A stretch of 7,840 nt of DNA from Nitrospira sp. (GTDB lineage Bacteria > UBA9089 > CG2-30-40-21 > SBAY01): assembly GCA_005239945.1 (NCBI GenBank), contig SBAY01000088.1, positions 1 to 7,840 on the forward strand, read 5' to 3'. The translations under genes were made by a program, and so were the position numbers. How positions within the stretch are numbered: the stretch's first letter is position 1; every line of letters begins with the position of its first letter. This document shows positions 1 through 7,500 of the stretch, in pieces. A model generated the notes under the pieces. It ran no database searches, was not told where the DNA came from, and worked only from the letters and a program-made list of their open reading frames with translations.

Positions 1-40
1 AGGTTTTAAAGACATACCTTGGTGTGGCTAAAGCGATAAA

Positions 41-46
41 CCTCCT
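41..46 (-). promoter_or_regulatory. Strong Shine-Dalgarno sequence past mvhD copy 2, possible next gene
   Basis: AGGAGG on the minus strand starts 10 nt after the mvhD copy 2 stop codon, with no terminator between. It suggests a further operon gene running off the window. No ATG, GTG or TTG lies at a normal distance. The nearest ATG is at 15-13, 25 nt away, and only five codons are visible from it. The next gene and its start therefore cannot be settled here. Confidence 0.35.
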
Positions 47-56
47 TTTCCAACCG

Positions 57-521
57 TTAGGTTGGGATTTGGTTGCGGCTCTGCTGCGCTGTGTCCTCTA
101 TGGCTTTTATCTTCCTCAACGGACTTGGTCCCAGCCCTCGTATCCTTTCGGTCATCTCTCGGGCAACCTCAGCAAACTTTGGCCCCATAGAAGCACTCAT
201 ATTAAACATCTCCAATCGTTCACCACCAACACCTATCTCATCAAGCAATTTTTTTGCTCTGGCTACCCGTCGTTTAGCCTTGATATTGCCGTCTATAAAA
301 TGGCAGTTACCCTCAAGGCATCCGGCTACATACGCCCCGTCAGCCCCATCCTCAAACGCCTTAAGCAGATAAATAATATCCACCTTGCCAGTACAGGGCA
401 ATTTAACTATCTTCACATTTGCCGGATAATTAAGCCGCATTGAGCCGGCCAGGTCTGCTGCCCCATAAGCACAGTAATGACAGCAAAAAGCTACTATCTC
501 TGGTTCAAACTGTTCGCTCAT
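57..521 (-). CDS. mvhD: MvhD-like [2Fe-2S] electron-transfer subunit (copy 2)
   Basis: This 154-aa protein is close to the usual MvhD length and is nearly all MvhD domain. Cysteines lie at 13, 14, 17 (FCCHYC), 43 (PCTG) and 68, 73 (GCLEGNC), aligned position for position with copy 1. The added Cys14 makes a CC pair absent from copy 1. It lacks the winged-helix-like extension of copy 1 and ends in a short basic and polar tail. By family knowledge it carries electrons between HdrA and a hydrogenase, formate dehydrogenase or other oxidoreductase. It starts 5 nt after the hdrA copy 2 stop, so translation is probably coupled. An in-frame GTG at 530 overlaps that stop, but GAGG at 533-530 is correctly spaced for the ATG at 521. 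Confidence 0.9.
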   Translation of the reverse strand: MSEQFEPEIVAFCCHYCAYGAADLAGSMRLNYPANVKIVKLPCTGKVDIIYLLKAFEDGADGAYVAGCLEGNCHFIDGNIKAKRRVARAKKLLDEIGVGGERLEMFNMSASMGPKFAEVAREMTERIRGLGPSPLRKIKAIEDTAQQSRNQIPT

Positions 522-526
522 AACTT

Positions 527-533
527 TCACCTC
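527..533 (-). promoter_or_regulatory. Ribosome-binding site overlapping the hdrA copy 2 stop codon
   Basis: GAGGTGA on the minus strand contains both the Shine-Dalgarno core GAGG and the TGA stop of hdrA copy 2. The core is 8 nt before the ATG at 521. The alternative GTG start at 530 begins on the last G of this core, so it would have no separate site. The arrangement suggests terminating ribosomes reinitiate on mvhD. Confidence 0.7.
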
Positions 534-3529
534 AATAACATTGCATCTACCTTAGCCACCACCTGTGGATCACGGTAATGCATAAGTTGGATAGCCTTTG
601 CCGGGCATTCAGATGCACATATTCCACAGCCATGACATTTGACTGCCTCTATCTCTGCCACCCCAGCCTTATTTATAAACGGCACATCATAAGGACACAT
701 TCTAATACAGGTCAAACAGGCAACACATTTTCTTTCTTCAACCTGAGACACAACACCGCCAGCCTCTACGCATTCCTTGTTCAGGATAGTAGCTGCTCGT
801 CCAGCTGCTGCCTGTGCCTGAGCAATAGATTCTTCAATCAGCTTGGGCGAATGTGCCAGTCCGCATAAGAACATGCCGTCACTACCAAAATCTACTGGTC
901 TAAGCTTCATATGTGCCTCAAGGAAAAACTTTGAAGCATCCAGGGTTACCTTTAACAATGGTGCCAGGGTTTCATTGGCTGGATGGGAATCAATAGCCGC
1001 AGAAAGCACCACCATATCCGGCTTTAATACCACCTCTGCCCCCAGTATCGGGTCTTTCACCTCTACCCTCAGTTCCCCATCATTACTCACCACAGGCTTT
1101 GCTTGTTCATCATAACGGATGAATATCACCCCAGCCTTGCGTGCCTGATAATAATACTCTTCCCTGAAGCCATAAGTTCGCATATCCCGATAAAGTATAT
1201 ATATTTCCGTCTCCGGACTCTTTTCTTTAAGCTTTAACGCATTTTTCACTGCTTGTGAGCAACATATTCGGCTGCAATACGGCCGATTTTCATCACGAGA
1301 GCCAACACATTGGATCATCACAACAGAGTTGACAGCTGACGGCTGACAGCTGTCAGCTAATTTTTCTTCCAATTCACGTTGGGTAATTACCCGCTCATCC
1401 TGACCATACAAATACTCTGTTGGCTTAGATTCCACCCCACCGGTAGCAACAATCACCACGCCGTGCTCAATCTCCCTGACACCTGATGCCTGACACCTGA
1501 TACTTGACTTAAAATGTCCTACATGGCCAGAAATTTCCTTTACCTGACTTTCCAGATGCACCTTGATTAATTTATGAGCCTGCACCTGATTTACCAGTAA
1601 TTTGAGATATTCCTGCGGGTTATCGTATTCAAGGGTAAAATGAATATGCCGTATGTTACCACCCAATTCAGCCTCCCGCTCTATCAATTCTACCTCAAAC
1701 CCTTGATTGGCCAGGGATAAACTTGCATTCATACCAGCCACACCACCACCAATCACCATAGCCCTTCTGATTACACTCATAGGAATAGTATGCAGTGGAT
1801 CAAGAAGTGCTGCCCGACCCACAGCCATTCTAACCAATTCCTTTGCCTTCTCAGTTGCTGCCTTAGGATTTGAGGCATGCACCCAGGAACATTGGTCGCG
1901 AACATTAGCCATTTCAAAAAGGTATTTATTCAAGCCTGCCAGACGAATGGTATCCTGGAACAGGGGTTCATGTGTTCTTGGGGTGCATGAGGCAACTATT
2001 ACCCGATTTAACTGTTTTTCCTCAATAATCTCTCTTATTCTGACCTGAGTATCCTGAGAGCAGGTATATAAATTATACTCAGCATAAACAACATTTGGCA
2101 ATGAGGCTGCATATTCAGTAACTTGAGGCACGTCAACCACCCCAGCAATATTTATGCCGCATTTACAAACAAAAACGCCTATCCTGGGAGGAAGACCGCT
2201 CACATCCTTTTCAGGCGGGTATTCCTTTTTGACAATCTGGCTGCCTTTAGTCTCAGCAAGAAGTGCTCCTGCACAGGCTGCTGCCCCGCTGGCCTCCATG
2301 ACTGTCGCTGGAATATCCTTTGGTTCCTGGGCTGCTCCAGCAACATAAACCCCAGCTCGTGAGGTCTCTATTGGACTAAAGGTTGAACTCTTGCAAAATC
2401 CATAGTCATTTAGCTCAATCCCCAATCGTCTGGCAAATTCTTCCACATTTTTGGTTGGCTTAAACCCTACCGAAAGCACCAGCATATCAAACTCTTCTTC
2501 TCGCAACTCTCCGTCATCATCTGAAAACACAAGTTTCAGGTTGCCATCACTACCTGGATCAACCGTATGAATCCTGGAACGGATAAACCGCACCCCACTC
2601 TCATTCTTAGCTCTGTTAAAGTATTGCTCAAACCCCTTGCCATAGGTGCGCATATCCATATAAAAAATGGCTGTATCCAATCCCTCACGAATATGTTCTT
2701 TGGCAATAATCGCCTGTTTTACCGCATAGGTACAGCAGACTGAGGAACAAAATGGACGATCAACCCCACGGTCACGAGAACCTACGCATTGAATCCAGGC
2801 AATCTTCTCCGGCATCTTACCATCAGAGGCTCTGTATATATGCCCTTTATACGGCCCGGAAGCAGAAAGGATTCTCTCAAACTCAAATGAGGAAACAACA
2901 TTGGGATACTTCCCATATCCATAATCCTGCTTCAAAACAGGGTCAAATGATTCAAAACCAGTAGAGAGGATGATTGAGCCTACATTAATCTTTCTAACCT
3001 GTTCCTTATCACCATATGCTACTGCACCTCGAAGGCAGAGGTTTTCACACAAACCACAGCCGATACACTTATCCTTATCAATCCCGAATGCCCTGGGCAC
3101 TGCTTGCGGATATCTAATATAAACTGCCTTCCGGTCAGAAAGGCCATAATTATTCTCGTCTATAGCCTCAATCGGGCAGCCTTTGGCACACACACCACAA
3201 CCGGTACATTTCTTATCATCTATATACCGGGCATGTTTAACAACCTCTACCTCAAAATTCCCAGCCTCACCAGCTACATTGCCCAACTCGGCATTGGTGA
3301 TAATCTCAATATTCAAATTCTGCCCGCACTCAACCAGTTTTGGAGAGATAGTACACATAGCACAGTCGTTGGTAGGAAAGGTTTTATCCAACTGAGCCAT
3401 TATCCCGCCAATAGCGTGACTCCGCTCCAGGAGATAAACCTTAAACCCTGATTCTACCAGGTCGAGTGAGGTCTGGATACCACCAATACCTCCACCAATA
3501 ACTAATACTGCCCCAATTTTATCAGCCAT
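527..3529 (-). CDS. hdrA: HdrA-like FAD/iron-sulfur electron-transfer subunit, fused double form (copy 2)
   Basis: This 1000-aa paralogue of the upstream hdrA has the same domain order. The first FAD fold (GGGIGG 12-17) is followed by TFPTNDCAMC with Cys56, 59 and 68. The inserted ferredoxin has two ordinary CX2CX2CX3C motifs (Cys108/111/114/118 and 155/158/161/165). The flavin-domain cluster set is Cys248/261/265/266. The domain equivalent to the methanogen HdrA N-terminus carries Cys455/457/490/515/547. The second FAD fold has GGGVAG 594-599 and Cys741/752/756/757. A C-terminal ferredoxin ends the protein (Cys935/938/941/945 and 965/968/971/975). The ATG at 3529 follows GGAGG by 5 nt. By eye, identity to copy 1 is about 83% over residues 656-725 but only about 55% around the first ferredoxin. 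Loops 674-685 and 726-735 are heptad-repeat derived. The role is inferred as flavin-based electron bifurcation or confurcation with MvhD; the partner is not in the window. Confidence 0.93.
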   Translation of the reverse strand: MADKIGAVLVIGGGIGGIQTSLDLVESGFKVYLLERSHAIGGIMAQLDKTFPTNDCAMCTISPKLVECGQNLNIEIITNAELGNVAGEAGNFEVEVVKHARYIDDKKCTGCGVCAKGCPIEAIDENNYGLSDRKAVYIRYPQAVPRAFGIDKDKCIGCGLCENLCLRGAVAYGDKEQVRKINVGSIILSTGFESFDPVLKQDYGYGKYPNVVSSFEFERILSASGPYKGHIYRASDGKMPEKIAWIQCVGSRDRGVDRPFCSSVCCTYAVKQAIIAKEHIREGLDTAIFYMDMRTYGKGFEQYFNRAKNESGVRFIRSRIHTVDPGSDGNLKLVFSDDDGELREEEFDMLVLSVGFKPTKNVEEFARRLGIELNDYGFCKSSTFSPIETSRAGVYVAGAAQEPKDIPATVMEASGAAACAGALLAETKGSQIVKKEYPPEKDVSGLPPRIGVFVCKCGINIAGVVDVPQVTEYAASLPNVVYAEYNLYTCSQDTQVRIREIIEEKQLNRVIVASCTPRTHEPLFQDTIRLAGLNKYLFEMANVRDQCSWVHASNPKAATEKAKELVRMAVGRAALLDPLHTIPMSVIRRAMVIGGGVAGMNASLSLANQGFEVELIEREAELGGNIRHIHFTLEYDNPQEYLKLLVNQVQAHKLIKVHLESQVKEISGHVGHFKSSIRCQASGVREIEHGVVIVATGGVESKPTEYLYGQDERVITQRELEEKLADSCQPSAVNSVVMIQCVGSRDENRPYCSRICCSQAVKNALKLKEKSPETEIYILYRDMRTYGFREEYYYQARKAGVIFIRYDEQAKPVVSNDGELRVEVKDPILGAEVVLKPDMVVLSAAIDSHPANETLAPLLKVTLDASKFFLEAHMKLRPVDFGSDGMFLCGLAHSPKLIEESIAQAQAAAGRAATILNKECVEAGGVVSQVEERKCVACLTCIRMCPYDVPFINKAGVAEIEAVKCHGCGICASECPAKAIQLMHYRDPQVVAKVDAMLLR
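1329..1358 (-). repeat. In-frame tandem heptad repeat, GCTGTCA family, in hdrA copy 2
   Basis: Minus-strand units GCTGACA, GCTGTCA, GCCGTCA and GCTGTCA run in tandem and encode the loop DSCQPSAVNS (residues 726-735) just before VVMIQCVGSR. The first two units plus GC form a perfect 16-bp palindrome, GCTGACAGCTGTCAGC (1342-1357). The homologous site in copy 1 holds a different heptad family. Confidence 0.8.
1475..1510 (-). repeat. In-frame tandem heptad repeat, NTCAGGT family, in hdrA copy 2
   Basis: Minus-strand units GTCAAGT, ATCAGGT, GTCAGGC, ATCAGGT and GTCAGGG are in tandem and encode KSSIRCQASGVR, residues 674-685. Position and length match the tract in copy 1 exactly, with no gap in the protein alignment. 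The tract was therefore probably present before the hdrA duplication, or was copied by gene conversion. Confidence 0.8.
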
Positions 3530-3543
3530 TTATTCCTCCACTA

Positions 3544-3613
3544 TTGTAACGCAGGCAACTTACCTGCCTGAATTTTGGGTGCGTATAAACAAGCAGGGAT
3601 GCTTGTTCTACAA
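3544..3613. repeat. 70-bp double-hairpin element between mvhD copy 1 and hdrA copy 2
   Basis: The element is bounded by TTGTA (3544-3548) and its inverted copy TACAA (3609-3613). Inside are two hairpins: CAGGCA (3552-3557) with TGCCTG (3565-3570), and AACAAGCA (3588-3595) with TGCTTGTT (3600-3607), a perfect 8-bp stem with a GGGA loop. It fills nearly all the 90-bp gap, stopping 4 nt short of the hdrA copy 2 GGAGG site. It resembles REP- or MITE-like small palindromic repeats. In the transcript it could stabilise mRNA or alter the ratio between the modules. It lacks the T-run of an intrinsic terminator. Confidence 0.6.
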
Positions 3614-3619
3614 CGTTTC

Positions 3620-4375
3620 TTACACCTGCACAAACCTCGGATACCTATCCTGCATATCATACTGGGCAACAAGCCCGCTGTCTTCCATCTTCAGTAAAAG
3701 TTTGAACGCCTTATTTGATGAGATATTCAGGTTATCTGCCACCTCACCCGGCTTTAACGGATTATTCGATACCAGGCTACTTATCTGGTGCATCAAAAAA
3801 CTTTCTTCGATATTCCTGTCCATTATTTCATCAAACTGACCCTGGTCTATGCGTTCATTATAAACATTTCCCTGTGTAGTAATTTCCCATTCCTTACCTG
3901 TCAGCCACCTCAGCCTTTCCGTCTCAGCCACCTTCATAGCCAAGTCAGCCTTTTTCTCCAGACCCTCTATTTCACTTATGGGCGGCAGTTCCCGTATCCG
4001 TTGGGTAAAATCCGAGACTACCTCAGCAAACCTGGCTCCCTCTGCGGCTGAGACCCAATCAAGCATAAACCGTTCGGATTCAATCCCGCATATTTTAAGA
4101 ACCTTTGTTATGAACTTTGCTTTACGCCCAGCATAATAATTACCACTCTGATAATGACAATCACCCGGATGACAGCCCAGGACAAGCACTCCATCAGCTT
4201 TGACTTTAAATGCCCGAAAGATGAAGACAGGGTCAATCCTGCCAGAGCACATCACCCTGATTACCCGCAAATCCGGCGGATACTGCAGTCTGGAAACCCC
4301 GGCCAGATCCGCCCCGGCATAAGCACACCAATTACATAAGAAACCAATTATCTTAGGCTTGGGATTCAAATTCAT
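3620..4375 (-). CDS. mvhD: MvhD-like [2Fe-2S] electron-transfer subunit with C-terminal winged-helix-like domain (copy 1)
   Basis: This 251-aa protein begins with an MvhD-type domain (residues about 8-130). The family is the small iron-sulfur delta subunit linking [NiFe]-hydrogenase or formate dehydrogenase to HdrA, usually near 140 aa. The cysteine pattern is visible: CNWC (14, 17), MCSG (43) and GCHPGDC (68, 73), suited to a [2Fe-2S] cluster. Residues 130-185 form a charged linker. Residues 190-251 look like a winged helix-turn-helix: a helix, KPGEVADNLN, a turn, a recognition-like helix SSNKAFKLLLKMEDSG, then a short wing. I chose the ATG at 4375 because AAGGAG lies 9 nt upstream (4390-4385). 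An in-frame extension to 4438 would run through the C/G-rich hairpin and has no MvhD homology. The gene lies between the two hdrA genes and probably serves the HdrA encoded upstream. Whether the extension binds DNA or only mediates protein contacts is unknown. Confidence 0.88.
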   Translation of the reverse strand: MNLNPKPKIIGFLCNWCAYAGADLAGVSRLQYPPDLRVIRVMCSGRIDPVFIFRAFKVKADGVLVLGCHPGDCHYQSGNYYAGRKAKFITKVLKICGIESERFMLDWVSAAEGARFAEVVSDFTQRIRELPPISEIEGLEKKADLAMKVAETERLRWLTGKEWEITTQGNVYNERIDQGQFDEIMDRNIEESFLMHQISSLVSNNPLKPGEVADNLNISSNKAFKLLLKMEDSGLVAQYDMQDRYPRFVQV

Positions 4376-4384
4376 AATATGATA

Positions 4385-4390
4385 CTCCTT
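4385..4390 (-). promoter_or_regulatory. Ribosome-binding site fixing the mvhD copy 1 start
   Basis: AAGGAG on the minus strand lies 9 nt before the ATG at 4375. It supports a 251-aa product over the longer in-frame reading from 4438, whose extra 21 residues are unlike the family. Confidence 0.75.
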
Positions 4391-4437
4391 TTCAATCTGG
4401 ATTTGCCACTGACACCACTCATCTATTCCCCTTACCA

Positions 4438-4453
4438 CCCCTTAACAAAGGGG
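4438..4453. repeat. C/G-rich hairpin upstream of mvhD copy 1
   Basis: CCCCTT (4438-4443) and AAGGGG (4448-4453) pair around a 4-nt loop, extendable by one A-T pair. Further runs CCCC (4428-4431) and GGGGG (4457-4461) flank it, giving the minus-strand pattern CCCCCTAACCCC, hairpin, GTAAGGGG. It is far more GC-rich than its surroundings and no T-run follows. From memory, similar CCCCTAACCCC sequences are dispersed repeats in several environmental bacterial genomes. The mvhD ribosome-binding site lies about 50 nt further on. Confidence 0.5.
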
Positions 4454-4483
4454 TTAGGGGGTTGTTATGCTCTAAAAATACAT

Positions 4484-4504
4484 AGGAGCTAAAAACTAAT
4501 AGCT
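4484..4504 (-). repeat. Intergenic heptad repeat forming a hairpin after hdrA copy 1
   Basis: Three 7-bp units (plus strand AGGAGCT, AAAAACT, AATAGCT) lie 7 nt downstream of the hdrA copy 1 stop codon. GAGCTA (4486-4491) and TAGCTC (4500-4505) form a 6-bp stem with an 8-nt loop, extendable by a G-U and an A-U pair to 4484-4507. On the transcript a TATTTTT stretch follows the stem, so it could act as a weak attenuator or a 3' end stabiliser. It is too AT-rich for a convincing terminator. Confidence 0.5.
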
Positions 4505-4511
4505 CTTATTA

Positions 4512-7500
4512 TCAAGCCACTCCAACCAACGCCTCTATCTGCGACCCTATCTCCTCATTAGTAAAATGTTGAATAGTAATTGCCTGCTGTGGACACGATG
4601 CCCCGCAAACGCCACACCCCTTGCATGCTGCGGCAATATTCTGAGCTCTGCGTCCTGCTTCTTTCAAAACCAATTCCATAGCCGAAGCCGAGCACAGGGA
4701 AACACACAGCTCACAACCAATACACTTAGTCTCATCTATAAGCGGACTTATGGGCAAAACGGTAACCTTACCCTGGGCAAGGGGGATAGCCGCATGACAT
4801 GCCGCCGCATTTGCCTGAGATATGGATTCAGAGATTGACTTGGGAGAGTGTGCCAATCCGCATAAAAAGACACCATCTGTAGCAAAGTCAACCGGTCGCA
4901 GCTTGGCATGAGCCTCTAAGAAAAAGCCATCTTGATTTATAGGTATTTTTAGAAATTTAGCCAGGATTTCATTGTCTGACTGCGGAATAACCGCTGGTGC
5001 GAGCACAACCATATCTGGCTTTAGCACCACCTCTACACCCAGTATTGGGTCTTTCACCTGTACCTGCAACCCATCATCAGTGCTCACTACAGGCTTTGTA
5101 TCTTGATCATACCGTATAAATATTACCCCAGCCTTTCTTGCCTGATGGTAATACTCTTCCTGGAAGCCATAAGTCCGCATATCCCGATACAGGATGTATA
5201 CATCTGTCTCTGGGCTTTTCTCCTTAATTTTCAACGCATTCTTCATTGCCTGACTACAGCAGATTCGGCTGCAATACGGCCGTTCTTCAGTTCTTGAGCC
5301 AACACACTGAATCATTACAACAGATTGCGGATTACGAATTGCAGATTGCGAATTGGCCAGATGTTCCTCAAGCTCCCGCTGAGTAATCACCCGTTTGTCC
5401 TGTCCATAGAGATACTCTGTTGGCTTCAGCTCCTGCCCACCAGTAGCGACAACCACCACACCATGTTCAATCTCCCTGATACCTGACACCTGAGACCTGA
5501 GACCTGACTTAAAATGTCCCACATGTCCAGATATATCTTCTACCTGACTTTCCAGATGCACCTTAATCATCTGATGACTGGTAACCTTTTCTATTAGCGA
5601 CTGCAAATACTCCTGTGGATTACCACCATCAGCAGTAAAATACACATGTCTCAGGTTGCCGCCCAATTCAGGCTCACGTTCGACCAATTCCACCTCAAAT
5701 CCCTGATTGGCTATAGAAAGGCTTGCTATCATGCCAGACAGTCCACCGCCAACAACCAATGCCCTATTAGTAACATCAACCTTCAGTTCAGATAAAGGCT
5801 GAAGTAATCTTGCCTTGGTTACAGCTGATTTAACTAAAGCCTTTGCCTTTTCTGTGGCTGCTTCAGGCTCATTCTGATGCACCCATGAGCATTGGTCACG
5901 AACATTAGCCATCTCAAACAGGTATCTATTTAAGCCTGCCTCCTGGCAGGTATTCTGGAACAATGGTTCATGGGTTCTTGGTGTACAGGAGGCTACCACC
6001 ACCCGATTTAATTTCTTTTCAGCAATAATCTGTTTTATCTTCTCCTGGGTATCCTGGGAGCAGGTATACAGGTTATTTTCAACATATTCAACCCCTGACA
6101 ATGTGGCCGCATAATCCCGAACAGCCTCAACATCCACTACCCCGGCGATATTAATCCCACAAGAGCATACCCAGACACCAATCCTTGGTTCCTGGCCAGC
6201 AATATCAATTTCAGCAGGTATCTCCTTGATCTTTACCTCTGTTCCGCGAACACTGGCGAGCATATTAGCTGTCTGACAGGCAGCCGCACTTGCCTCCATC
6301 ACTGAATAGGGAATATCCTTTGGTCCCTGCATTGCCCCGCAAACAAAAACACCTTCCCTTGAAGTGTTAACCGGCTCAAAACCAGATGTCTTGCTAAAAC
6401 CATGTTCATTAAGTTCAATGCCTATCCTCTGTGCCAGCTCCTGTGCACCCCTGTCAGGCTCAAGACCAACAGAAAGCACCACCATATCAAACTCTTCCTC
6501 TCTTATCTTTCCGTTCTCATCAGCAAATACAAGCCGCAAGCTATCATTCTCATCATTTATCGGGTCAATGGTATGAATCCGTGAGCGGACAAACCTGACA
6601 CCATATTCCTGCTGTGCTCGATTATAATACCTTTCAAAATCCTTGCCAGCGGTGCGCATATCCATAAAGAATATGGTTGTTTCAAGCTCACCATGGGCAT
6701 GTTCCTTAGCAATAATAGCCTCTTTTACGGCATAGGTGCAGCATACAGATGAACAATATTTCTTATCACATCGGTTTTGATCCCTGGAACCAATACACTG
6801 GAGCCAGGCAATCTTTTTGGGAGGTTTTTTGTCTGAAGGTTTCAGGAGATGCCCTTCATCCGGACCAGAAGCACTCAAAAACCGTTCAAACTCCATACTG
6901 GTGACTACATTGGGATATTTACCATAGCCATAAGTATCGTAAACATGAGGGTCAAAAGGTTTAAACCCAGGGGACATGATTATGGAGCCTACATTAATAT
7001 CGACTTTTTCTTCCTGTTGGTCAAAGTTTATAGCCTTAGCCTCACAGAATTTCTCGCACAGACCACATTTCTTGTCCTTAGATAGACGCAGACAACTCTT
7101 ATCATCAATTGAATACTTTAAAGGGACAGCCTGCGGGTATTTAACATAGATTGCTTTACGGTTAGAAAGCCCCATATTAAATTCATCAGACACCTTAGAC
7201 GGACACTTTTCCGCACAAATACCACAACCAATGCATTTATCCCAATCAACATACTTGGGATGTTTGACAACCGTTACCGTAAAATCACCCTTTTCCCCAC
7301 TAACACCCTTAACCTCTGACAGGGTAAGGAGTTCGATATTAGGATTTTTGCCGCAATCAACCAATTTTGGCGACAGGATACACATTGAACAATCATTGGT
7401 TGGAAAGGTCTTATCCAACTGAGCCATATGCCCGCCAATAGCCGGTGAATCCTCCACCAGATAAACCTTAAACCCTGACTCTGCCAGATCCAGCGAAGCC

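Noticed and set aside
24..443. Plus-strand open frame antisense to mvhD copy 2, and similar plus-strand frames across both hdrA genes
   Set aside because: All overlap well-supported minus-strand genes, lack family motifs and convincing ribosome-binding sites, and their sequence is explained as antisense of conserved cysteine-rich proteins.
522..530. GTG start of mvhD copy 2 at 530
   Set aside because: The GTG sits on the Shine-Dalgarno core and overlaps the hdrA stop. The ATG at 521 has the correct spacing.
1329..1510. Short repeats considered as a CRISPR array
   Set aside because: Units are 7 bp, contiguous, without spacers, and lie in frame inside hdrA.
4376..4438. 21-residue N-terminal extension of mvhD copy 1
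   Set aside because: It has no homology to MvhD, runs through the C/G-rich hairpin, and a good ribosome-binding site fits the internal ATG at 4375.
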